A DNA stretch of 6,810 nucleotides from Thermoplasmata archaeon (GTDB taxonomy: Archaea; Thermoplasmatota; Thermoplasmata; Thermoplasmatales; Thermoplasmataceae), in contig JAKAYM010000101.1 in assembly GCA_021826795.1 (NCBI GenBank), positions 1 to 6,810 of the forward strand, read 5' to 3'. The notes below the pieces were generated by a model. That model did not search any database. It was not told the DNA's origin and worked only from the letters and a program-made list of their open reading frames with translations. This document shows, piece by piece, positions 1 through 5,580 of this stretch (positions are counted from its first letter, which is position 1; each line of letters starts with the position of its first letter). A program made the translations under genes and the position numbers.

Positions 1-14
1 AATAGGGGTCTTAC

Positions 15-89
15 GGGGTTGTAGCTTAGCTTGGTTGGAGCACCCGGCTGATAACCGGGAGGTCACCGGTTCAAATCCGGTCAGCCCCA
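15..89 (+). tRNA. tRNA-Ile (anticodon GAT)
   Basis: The full cloverleaf can be drawn. The acceptor stem is GGGGTTG (15-21) with CAGCCCC (82-88), including one G-T pair, and the discriminator base is A89. The D stem is 24-27/38-41. The anticodon stem is CCCGG (43-47) with CCGGG (55-59), and its seven-base loop CTGATAA places GAT at 50-52, which reads isoleucine ATC/ATT. The T stem is ACCGG (65-69) with CCGGT (77-81) and the loop is TTCAAAT. No intron is present and CCA is not encoded (TTTA follows), so the tail must be added after transcription, as is usual in many archaea. Its promoter would lie left of the window. An IS110 remnant begins about 60 bp downstream. Confidence 0.97.
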
Positions 90-96
90 TTTACAG

Positions 97-414
97 CTAT
101 AAGTAAGTCCCACAAGATGATTTGTAATTTATATTTACGTACAAATTATTTGTTAAAGAGGAATTTTTAGAGATTTCAGGAACCTTTGCAGGATTTATCA
201 AATGTATCTTATAGTTTAATTTTAATAATTCTTTACAAAGGTATTTTCCTGATGTAGATGATTCTATTACAATGTCATGATCCCTGTAATCAGATAAAAA
301 CCCATTCACTGTCTCCATATTATTTTCTATATTCCTCTGGACAATAATATCTCCATTATCCTCCATTACAGTTCCGTATACGGAACGTTTATGTACATCC
401 AAGCCGATTACCAT
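97..414 (-). pseudogene. IS110-family transposase, N-terminal fragment (truncated)
   Basis: The reading frame opens with MVIGLDVHK, the IS110 signature, and continues through DIVIESS, GKYLCKELL and INPAKVPEIS. These belong to the N-terminal RuvC-like DEDD domain. The first two acidic residues, D6 and E51, are present. Homology appears to stop at about residues 84-88 (near position 150-165), just where the next conserved block (K-x-D-x-x-D) should come. The remaining 15-20 codons up to the TAG at 97-99 look like random read-through. Family members are usually 300-400 aa, so the last two catalytic Asp and the C-terminal domain with the catalytic serine are missing. The protein cannot be active as a recombinase. 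The start is fixed by a strong GAGGTGAT ribosome site. The break lies close to the end of the tRNA-Ile gene. Confidence 0.85.
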
Positions 415-417
415 TTA

Positions 418-425
418 ATCACCTC
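418..425 (-). promoter_or_regulatory. Ribosome binding site of the IS110 transposase fragment
   Basis: On the minus strand GAGGTGAT sits three bases before the ATG at 414-412. It is complementary to the usual archaeal 16S rRNA 3' end. It fixes the start of the IS110 frame and contrasts with the other genes here, which have no such site and look leaderless. A Shine-Dalgarno site fits a gene whose transcript has a long structured leader. Confidence 0.75.
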
Positions 426-434
426 TTAGTGGTT

Positions 435-597
435 CTGTGAGATTTAGAATCGTAGACTCGACAAACTCCTATTCACCTTATTAGATATTAATAAGGTAAG
501 AAATCGAGTCGAAGGGCGGCTATTCTATGAAGCGGCCTCAAGGATCAAGTACTTAGACAACCGCCCCCGATTCTCACAGCTATATCGTCATATAGCT
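435..597 (-). ncRNA. Candidate IS110 bridge RNA in the transposase leader
   Basis: Read 5' to 3' on the minus strand, this 163-base leader holds nested pairings. Hairpin A (597-578) is AGCTATAT-GACG-ATATAGCT, 8 bp with a tetraloop. A closing stem joins 579-575 with 439-435 and 573-568 with 452-447. Inside it, stem D pairs 566-557 with 523-514 (10 bp counting two G-U pairs, core GGGCGG/CCGCCC) around a 33-base inner segment. Stem C pairs 510-504 with 461-455 (GACTCGA/TCGAGTC), then an internal loop of 6 bases (503-498) opposite 13 (474-462), then a 9-bp apical stem (497-489 with 483-475, loop of five). IS110-group elements carry a bridge RNA upstream of the transposase with a 5' stem-loop followed by two guide loops for target and donor DNA. 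Position, size and order match. Assignment of D as target loop and C as donor loop is inference. Confidence 0.55.
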
Positions 598-642
598 AAG
601 GCTAAATAAGATTTTTCATAATTTCTAACTTCTATCTGTCAA

Positions 643-1965
643 TTATTTTTTTGTATTGGAGAGAATGTTTTGTTTGAGAGGAACGAAGTAGAACATAATA
701 GCGGTCAATAATACGAAAATTCCAGCTATAACTCCAAGAAGCCTTATAAATAAAATATTATGTGTTGGAGTATAAAACCCGCTTATCCAGAATCCAAGAA
801 CAAGAGAGGCGAAAGATATGGAAAAGTGCTCAAGAAATCCTTGAACTCCAAAATACATACCTTCTCTTCTGAAACCGGTGATAAGTTCATCTTCATCTAT
901 AATCTCTGAAAGAATTGCGTTTGGAAGAATAAAAAATGATGTTAATCCAATTCCTGCAAATACCATTAAAATTAGCATCTGTATCACATTACTAATTTCA
1001 CTATACAACCCAACAAAAAATGTCAGGAAAAGTGGTATTGATAATAGTATAGTGAATAATATAAATGAGTTTTTCTCTCCTTTTTTATCAGAATACCGAA
1101 CCAGTAAAGGTGAGAATAGTATAGCAGAGAATACGGCAATGAATGTAAAAATTCCTATATATGATGTGTATTCGGTATTTGAAGGTTTAAATACAACATC
1201 TTCAATGTAATATCCAAGTGATGATAAAAAGAAGGAAAATCCAAATTCAAATGAAAGATATGCAAAAATGTATTTCTTAAATGTTTTATTTCTGAAAGTT
1301 TGTTGAATTCCTTGTATGAAAGTATATTTGTTCGGAATCATGGAAACATTTGTTGATTCCTTTATACTTAATATAACGGAAAGAAGAGCAATTACAGTAA
1401 TCATGGACATAACTCCTGCAACGAATGCCATAGATAATCCCAGAGAAAAAAGAATGGCTGGTATCAGGGATGAGATTATAATGCCTATAATTGAAAAATA
1501 TGCTGCAATAGTAGTTAACCTCACCCGATCATTTGAATTTATTGATATTTCTGGAATAAGTGCCAAATATGGAGTTATTACATAGGCAAAAAGAAAATTG
1601 AAAAAGAGCATATACGCTAGAAGTGAGATGATATTCAAGATAAAGTGTGATGTCGGTATCCACATAAGATAAAAAGAAAGCGTCATAGGAATGAAACCTG
1701 TTATGATAAAAAATCTTCTTCTACCTAATTTCGAATGTGATTTATCGCTCCAGCTTCCTACAAAGGGATTTGCAATAGCCTGAATTGCTGTTCCGAGAAA
1801 GAATATTATTCCAATGATATAGCTAGGGATTATGACATGGCCACTGGCGGGGGCATAAAAAATGAATATATAGGAAGATATAAAATATGTTGGGATGAAC
1901 TCCCCAAATTCTCCAATACTATACAGAACCTTTTTTTTCAATGGTAATTTATAAGGCTCCCTCAT
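643..1965 (-). CDS. GPH/MFS_2-family sugar:cation symporter
   Basis: This 440-aa, very hydrophobic protein has about twelve predicted membrane segments, as expected for the major facilitator superfamily. Family markers are NPFVGSWSDKSHSKLGRRR (66-84, the loop between membrane segments 2 and 3), PYLALIPEI followed by DRVRL (132-150), and DEDELITGFRREGMYFG (357-373), which is characteristic of the glycoside-pentoside-hexuronide group. Such proteins sit in the cytoplasmic membrane and take up glycosides or sugars with H+ or Na+. The gene follows the GH1 beta-glycosidase by 68 bp on the same strand, so the likely cargo is a beta-glycoside or disaccharide that the enzyme then splits. The ATG at 1965-1963 has a TATA-like box 19-27 bases upstream and no Shine-Dalgarno, so it may have its own leaderless transcript. 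The exact substrate cannot be read from sequence. Confidence 0.9.
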   Translation of the reverse strand: MREPYKLPLKKKVLYSIGEFGEFIPTYFISSYIFIFYAPASGHVIIPSYIIGIIFFLGTAIQAIANPFVGSWSDKSHSKLGRRRFFIITGFIPMTLSFYLMWIPTSHFILNIISLLAYMLFFNFLFAYVITPYLALIPEISINSNDRVRLTTIAAYFSIIGIIISSLIPAILFSLGLSMAFVAGVMSMITVIALLSVILSIKESTNVSMIPNKYTFIQGIQQTFRNKTFKKYIFAYLSFEFGFSFFLSSLGYYIEDVVFKPSNTEYTSYIGIFTFIAVFSAILFSPLLVRYSDKKGEKNSFILFTILLSIPLFLTFFVGLYSEISNVIQMLILMVFAGIGLTSFFILPNAILSEIIDEDELITGFRREGMYFGVQGFLEHFSISFASLVLGFWISGFYTPTHNILFIRLLGVIAGIFVLLTAIMFYFVPLKQNILSNTKK

Positions 1966-1983
1966 TGAATAACATAATTTGCC

Positions 1984-1992
1984 TATATAAAA
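1984..1992 (-). promoter_or_regulatory. TATA-like box of the sugar symporter gene
   Basis: On the minus strand TTTTATATA lies 19-27 bases before the ATG at 1965, with an A-rich stretch upstream that could bind TFB. The spacing would start transcription at or next to the start codon. The box lies inside the 68-bp gap after the glycosidase, so the symporter may be transcribed alone as well as by read-through. Confidence 0.5.
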
Positions 1993-2033
1993 ATATTTGT
2001 ATTTCGATATAAATAATCAAATAAATAATTTTC

Positions 2034-3470
2034 TTATATATTTTCATTCTCTATTTTTCCAGTTTTGCATATCCTGGAATAAACCTCTGCGGATTTTCTT
2101 TTTATGCGTTTCCCAGTTGAATAGTTTACCTCATATAGACCAAATCTTTTAGAAAACCCATTACTCCATTCGTAATTATCCATAAGCGACCAGTGGAAGT
2201 ATCCCAGAACTGGTATTTTATCCTCAGTAATGGACCTAGAAACTTCTATCAAATGATTCCGAATAAAATTGGGTCGTTTGAGATCGGAAGCATCTGCGAT
2301 ACCATTTTCAAGAATATAAATGGGTTTATTATATTTCATGTACGATCTCTTTATTACTTTACGAATACCGGGAGGATAGATATCCCATCCAAAATCCGAA
2401 CATTCTGAACAAGGTTCAATAGATACATTCAAAAGACCGGCAAAAGTACTATTTTTATCATATTTAACTCTCATTCTTTGATAATAATCTATACCAAGGT
2501 AGTCAGTTCCGCCCATGGATGGAATATTTTCATCTATTGTCATATCAAGATCGTTGTCAAATGATCCTTTCAAAGCTGCATTAAGGTACCACTCATTATA
2601 CAAATATGCCATATATGATGCTATGTTAACGCTTTCCTCATTAACTGGATCAATATAGGGGATAGAAACACCAATACCCGTGGGTATGTCATATAATCGT
2701 TTTACGTTATGATATGCCACACTGTGGGCGAATGCTAGATTCCTCTGTACTTTAAATGCAAGCTGTAAATCGCTAATCCCCGGTGGAAAACCATAGACAT
2801 TACCAAGAAGATATCCTCCCAGTGACACGCTTTCTGGTTCATTTATTGTTTGCCAAGCATATATATAACTTGAATATGTTTTAATAACAAAGTCAGAATA
2901 TTTACCAAATTCTTCTACTGTTCTTGTATCTACCCATCCCTTTTCATTAGAAGTCTGTATATTTTTATGACATTCAAGAGGGTTATGTATCCAGAGCGGC
3001 AGGGGCCAGTGATACATTGTTAGAAATATTTTCAATCCGGCCGATCTAGCCGATTCAAGAATTTTCGAGTATCCTATCACTGCATCTTGATCAGCCAGCT
3101 TATTCATTGCACAGTACGTTTTCTCATCCAGATACGAATCTAACACATCACCTTTATCAGTTTTTTTAACTATAGAATTAACACTACTTGTATCATCAGG
3201 AAAGAGACGTGCCCAATCCAAGCTCATTCTTATTGCAGTGGTTCCGAGTTCTTTTGCACGTTCAAAATCAGCCTCATAGGTATCCCAGAAATCATCGCCA
3301 TTTTCAGGCAAATCCCCGCTTACCAAATGGTTTGATATTATGTCTTGATTATGTACCCACTGATACCAATCAGATCTGGTGGATTGTGATGCCGCCGAAC
3401 TTCCCATTTCTATTTGAAAAGAAGATGTAGCGGTTCCAAAGATAAAATTTTCTGGAAATTTATTTACCAT
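2034..3470 (-). CDS. lacS: GH1 beta-glycosidase, Sulfolobus LacS type
   Basis: The 478-aa protein is a glycoside hydrolase family 1 retaining enzyme, close in length to Sulfolobus LacS (489 aa). It would split beta-galactosides or beta-glucosides in the cytoplasm; no signal peptide is seen. LacS-like blocks run the whole length: DWYQWVH (34-40), LVSGDLPENG (49-58), MYHWPLPLW (152-160), TINEPE (208-213) with acid/base E211, FPPG (228-231), SDFGWDIYPPG (358-368), ILENGIAD (386-393) with nucleophile E388, and GYFHWSLMDNYEW (423-435) for sugar binding. Q19 in SSFQIE fits the conserved subsite -1 glutamine. All key residues are present, so it should be active. It is the first gene of a pair with the GPH symporter. 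The ATG has a TATA-like box at 3491-3498 and no Shine-Dalgarno. An insertion sequence begins 44 bp upstream. Beta-galactosidase versus beta-glucosidase preference cannot be decided. Confidence 0.95.
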   Translation of the reverse strand: MVNKFPENFIFGTATSSFQIEMGSSAASQSTRSDWYQWVHNQDIISNHLVSGDLPENGDDFWDTYEADFERAKELGTTAIRMSLDWARLFPDDTSSVNSIVKKTDKGDVLDSYLDEKTYCAMNKLADQDAVIGYSKILESARSAGLKIFLTMYHWPLPLWIHNPLECHKNIQTSNEKGWVDTRTVEEFGKYSDFVIKTYSSYIYAWQTINEPESVSLGGYLLGNVYGFPPGISDLQLAFKVQRNLAFAHSVAYHNVKRLYDIPTGIGVSIPYIDPVNEESVNIASYMAYLYNEWYLNAALKGSFDNDLDMTIDENIPSMGGTDYLGIDYYQRMRVKYDKNSTFAGLLNVSIEPCSECSDFGWDIYPPGIRKVIKRSYMKYNKPIYILENGIADASDLKRPNFIRNHLIEVSRSITEDKIPVLGYFHWSLMDNYEWSNGFSKRFGLYEVNYSTGKRIKRKSAEVYSRICKTGKIENENI

Positions 3471-3490
3471 GAAGTTATATAAAATTATAA

Positions 3491-3498
3491 ATAATAAA
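3491..3498 (-). promoter_or_regulatory. TATA-like box of the beta-glycosidase gene
   Basis: TTTATTAT on the minus strand lies 21-28 bases before the ATG at 3470, preceded by GCAAATA as a possible TFB site. The same octamer stands 22-29 bases before the proposed start at 6624. Only about 16 bases separate this box from the end of the insertion sequence at 3515, so any distal regulatory site has been cut away or replaced. Confidence 0.5.
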
Positions 3499-3514
3499 TA
3501 TTTGCTTCTTCATT

Positions 3515-3534
3515 GGCTTTGGGACAATATTATT
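3515..3534. repeat. Left terminal inverted repeat of the insertion sequence
   Basis: GGCTTTGGGACAATATTATT is the reverse complement of 4971-4990 except for one base (C3517 against A4988). The inner 17 bases match exactly. The last codon and stop (TAA, 3532-3530) of the transposase lie within it. Confidence 0.92.
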
Positions 3535-4621
3535 TCAGGTACAGTTCCCTGTAATCTTTGATCATCTCCGGGTCTGTGTGCCTCAGGTAGCTATACTGCC
3601 TGAGGTTGTGCATGTTGATCTTCAGTATCTCTTCCGTCTTCTTTCTCAGGGGAAGCCTCTTCCTTACCTTTACAGGCATCTTCCTCTTCATCATTGAATT
3701 GACGGATTCGGATATTGATCGCATGTGATATTTCGCCAACCATTCCTGTGTGTTGTCAACGAAAGAGTAGAGCATGGCCTTCCATGATTCTACCCCTTTG
3801 GCACGGAACGTTGCATTCGTCTTTGGAAGGAAGTATGGCCTTATCCCGTAACCTTCGGTTATTGAGCAGATCTTTCTATTCGAATATAATGCGTCTCCAA
3901 ACATTACCTCGATCTGCGGGCACATCTTTACCGTCTGTTCTATTATTTCAGGAAACATGGACAGCTCTCCCACAGAGTGATCATCTGTTGTGTAGAGTCC
4001 GGAGATGATCTTTGTGTTTACTCCGACAGAAAATGAAGAATACTGGAAGTCATGCTTTCCCTCCGTGTGCGGGAAAGCGTCGGACTTCATCTCCTTATTC
4101 TTCTCGTTCCTCTGCTGGCTCCTCTTTGATTCGTAGTTGACCTTCATGGTACTGGGATCGCCAGTTCCATCTGTGGAGAATATCTTCTCAAGGGGATTAC
4201 CGGTTTCATTCATGATCTTCAGAACCTCGTCAAGAATACTCTTTGTCCTTTCAGGATCGTATCCACGTTCTATCGTCTTGTAGGAGAATTCTGATGATAT
4301 GCCAAGTTTCTCGCCGAACAGTCTCAGGAATCCCTGTGCAACCCTATTGGGCATTCCGAAGTATGCCTGCATGAGCATGACCTTCACTATGTCCTGAGAC
4401 GGTACAGATGGTCTTCCCACCCTCTTCTTCTCCGGCATGGGCGATACCGCAATGTTTACAATGTCCCTGATTGTTTCCAGCACATCTGCGATCTCGTTCA
4501 CCTGCGCCTGATCGTAATCTTGCCAGTTACTCTCCTTTTCCTCCCCCCTATCGTATGAAAAAGATTTGTCCCTTACCGACTTAACGAGATCCCTAAGTTC
4601 TTCGGAATTCCTCCTTACCAT
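3530..4621 (-). CDS. DDE transposase of the insertion sequence
   Basis: The 363-aa protein has an N-terminal region with a charged, mostly helical stretch, then KKRVGRPSVPSQDIVKVMLMQAYFGMPNR (65-93), typical of the DNA-binding start of IS4/IS5-like transposases. The RNase H-like core has D151 in FSTDGTG, D243 in VMFGDALYSNRK and E305 in SISESVNSMMKRK, the expected DDE triad with a basic residue seven positions after the Glu. The core is followed by a basic tail (MPVKVRKRLPLRKK) and a helix (EEILKINMHNLRQ) usual for this class. The frame is intact and ends inside the left inverted repeat, so the enzyme is probably functional. The ATG has a TATA-like box 21-28 bases upstream. Catalysis would be cut-and-paste on the terminal repeats; the exact IS family is not certain. 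Confidence 0.93.
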   Translation of the reverse strand: MVRRNSEELRDLVKSVRDKSFSYDRGEEKESNWQDYDQAQVNEIADVLETIRDIVNIAVSPMPEKKRVGRPSVPSQDIVKVMLMQAYFGMPNRVAQGFLRLFGEKLGISSEFSYKTIERGYDPERTKSILDEVLKIMNETGNPLEKIFSTDGTGDPSTMKVNYESKRSQQRNEKNKEMKSDAFPHTEGKHDFQYSSFSVGVNTKIISGLYTTDDHSVGELSMFPEIIEQTVKMCPQIEVMFGDALYSNRKICSITEGYGIRPYFLPKTNATFRAKGVESWKAMLYSFVDNTQEWLAKYHMRSISESVNSMMKRKMPVKVRKRLPLRKKTEEILKINMHNLRQYSYLRHTDPEMIKDYRELYLK

Positions 4622-4641
4622 GCAGCCGTATCAAAAACAGG

Positions 4642-4649
4642 TTTAAATA
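4642..4649. promoter_or_regulatory. Shared TATA-like box between the divergent IS genes
   Basis: TTTAAATA, with a perfectly palindromic TTTAAA core, is the only clear box in the 55-bp gap between the two start codons. It lies 21-28 bases before the transposase ATG on the minus strand and 28-35 before the ATG of the 97-aa gene on the plus strand. Spacing favours the transposase. The plus-strand gene may instead use the weaker AT-rich sequence nearer to it (4657-4670). Confidence 0.45.
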
Positions 4650-4676
4650 CATTATGGATATCTACTATACATAATT

Positions 4677-4970
4677 ATGTCATACATCGTAGCCTTCAAG
4701 CTTCCAAAGGGAACTGATACGAATACGCTCAACAAATTTGTAAGAGGACTGTACGGGCAGGATTCAATGTCATGGAATGGAAGATACAGGTTCCATAGAA
4801 AGGGAATAATGGAAGAGATCCACTTCAGGAAATTCCTAAGGGGAGTGATAATAATACGAGAATCCGATCTTGGCAGGATTATCTCATACCTGTCAGGGTA
4901 TAGGGCAGAATACTATGTAGGAAAAGTCATAGAAACCCCCGAAAGCGAAATTATCATGGGAGTCCAGTAG
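4677..4970 (+). CDS. Unknown 97-aa passenger protein of the insertion sequence
   Basis: I do not recognise this protein. It is a 97-aa basic protein read divergently from the transposase and wholly inside the inverted repeats; its TAG (4968-4970) ends on the base before the right repeat. The visible pattern is strand (SYIVAFKL, 2-9), helix (13-27), strand (RYRFHRK, 36-42), strand (FLRGVIIIR, 53-61), helix (62-73) and strand (RAEYYVGKVIE, 76-86). That beta-alpha-beta-beta-alpha-beta order suggests a small ferredoxin-like fold, as in Cas2 or many RNA- or DNA-binding proteins; this is a guess from pattern only. There are no Cys pairs, no HUH motif and no helix-turn-helix I can identify. Position argues for a role in transposition, such as end binding or control of the transposase. 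ISA1214-type archaeal elements, from memory, also carry a small second ORF; relatedness is untested. Confidence 0.75.
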   Translation: MSYIVAFKLPKGTDTNTLNKFVRGLYGQDSMSWNGRYRFHRKGIMEEIHFRKFLRGVIIIRESDLGRIISYLSGYRAEYYVGKVIETPESEIIMGVQ

Positions 4971-4990
4971 AATAATATTGTCCCAAAACC
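4971..4990. repeat. Right terminal inverted repeat of the insertion sequence
   Basis: AATAATATTGTCCCAAAACC pairs with 3515-3534 at 19 of 20 positions. It begins directly after the stop codon of the 97-aa gene and is followed without a spacer by tnpB coding sequence at 4991. Confidence 0.92.
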
Positions 4991-5263
4991 GAATGTGGCT
5001 CTGTTATAGACAGGGACTATAACTCTGCATTGAATGATATTTATTATGGCATTATAAAGATAAATGAACTATTGAAGAATAAGCATAATAAAATAAACAA
5101 TTATTTTAAGAAATATAATATAAATATAAAAGTACCTGTGGAGCACTTAAGGGAATTTACGCCTGTGGAGATTGATGCCTCTGCCCCTGAAGGATTGAAC
5201 ATAATTCCGTATGTAAGGGTAAACATTGTCCATGAATCAGGAAGCCTCATTGCCTTGACATGA
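4991..5263 (+). pseudogene. tnpB: tnpB (IS200/IS605 family) C-terminal fragment
   Basis: Reading from 4991 in frame gives ECGSVIDRDYNSALND and continues for 90 codons to TGA at 5261-5263. The ECG corresponds to the last Cys of the TnpB zinc finger, and DRDYNSALN is the third RuvC motif, which carries a catalytic Asp. The tail REFTPVEIDASAPEG...RVNIVHESGSLIAL is typical of archaeal TnpB C-termini. Full TnpB proteins have about 350-430 aa, so roughly three quarters is missing, including the first two RuvC motifs and the whole DNA/RNA-binding front. The coding match begins at the first base outside the insertion sequence. The TTG at 5030 would open a shorter frame, but it is not a plausible real start because homology runs upstream of it. 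The fragment cannot act as a nuclease. Confidence 0.88.
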
Positions 5264-5540
5264 GGTAGCTCACAATTATCCTTGATGGCGTGCCAAGAGA
5301 AAACGCAAGTGATCACATACAGTTACACATAAGCAAAACTGAGTACAATAATAGACAACAACAATAGCTTATCACTCTTATCTATTATATGTCAATTATG
5401 AACTTTTTATTTTTGCAAGATAGATTGGAACTATTCATGGCATAATTTTTCCATAGTCAGTACATGGGTGATTTATAAAAAATAATTGAGAATTATTTAA
5501 ATTGAATAGATTTTTATGTGTACAGCAATCTCATAAAAAT

Positions 5541-5550
5541 ATACCGGTAT
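5541..5550. promoter_or_regulatory. Palindrome upstream of the nifX-like gene, possible operator
   Basis: ATACCGGTAT is a perfect 10-bp palindrome with a GC centre in an otherwise AT-rich region. It lies 23 bases before the TATA-like box and 51 before the ATG of the nifX-like gene, a place where archaeal activators often bind. Several 10-bp palindromes are expected by chance in a window of this size, so the call is weak. Confidence 0.2.
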
Positions 5551-5573
5551 TGTTACAAAGATTTTTGTTATAG

Positions 5574-5580
5574 TTTAAAT
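5574..5580 (+). promoter_or_regulatory. TATA-like box of the nifX-like gene
   Basis: TTTAAAT ends 21 bases before the ATG at 5602 (-22 to -28). No Shine-Dalgarno precedes the start (TATATTGTT), so a leaderless transcript is likely. The box also supports 5602 as the start codon. Confidence 0.55.

Larger units (their letters stand above)
150..597 (-). mobile_element. IS110-family element, left-end remnant
   Basis: The remnant consists of the structured non-coding leader (435-597) and the 5' part of the transposase gene (to about position 150). IS110-group elements have the long non-coding end before the transposase, whereas IS1111-group elements have it after, so this belongs with the IS110 group. 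The 3' part of the gene and the right end are gone. The family has no terminal inverted repeats, so the left boundary cannot be read directly. It lies somewhere between 597 and the transporter stop at 643. The segment 90-150, between the tRNA and the break, is AT-rich and holds a 7-bp inverted repeat (ATTTGTA at 120-126, TACAAAT at 140-146) of unknown meaning. Confidence 0.75.
3515..4990. mobile_element. Complete insertion sequence with DDE transposase and divergent passenger gene
   Basis: The element of 1476 bp is bounded by 20-bp inverted repeats (3515-3534 and 4971-4990, 19 of 20 identical). It holds a minus-strand DDE transposase and a plus-strand 97-aa gene, separated by a 55-bp divergent promoter region. 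Nearly all of it is coding: the transposase stop lies inside the left repeat and the passenger stop ends on the base before the right repeat. G+C is visibly higher than in the genes around it. No target-site duplication is visible (left flank TTCATT, right flank GAATGT), and the right flank is the middle of a tnpB gene whose front part is not on the left. Thermoplasmatales carry many such elements. The family is IS4/IS5-like in a broad sense; I cannot name it more precisely. Confidence 0.88.

Noticed and set aside
93..584. Direct repeat ACAGCTATA at 93-101 and 576-584, bracketing the IS110 remnant
   Set aside because: A nine-base match between two AT-rich stretches 480 bp apart is likely by chance. 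The second copy lies inside hairpin A of the leader, so it does not look like a target duplication or element end.
878..1585. Plus-strand open frames at 878-1210 and 1316-1585
   Set aside because: Both lie antisense inside the symporter gene, show no recognisable family pattern, and are explained by the hydrophobic codons of the real gene.
2193..3430. Plus-strand open frames at 2193-2408 and 3188-3430
   Set aside because: They are antisense to the beta-glycosidase, whose full-length GH1 motifs leave no doubt about the coding strand.
3715..4008. Plus-strand open frame inside the transposase
   Set aside because: It is antisense to the conserved DDE core and has no separate support.
3514..5000. 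TGGCT at 3514-3518 and 4996-5000 as a target duplication of the insertion sequence
   Set aside because: The first copy overlaps the inverted repeat and the second lies five bases outside the right one, so the positions do not fit a duplication.
5101..5316. Minus-strand open frame over the tnpB fragment
   Set aside because: It is the shadow of tnpB coding sequence; the plus-strand reading has clear TnpB motifs.
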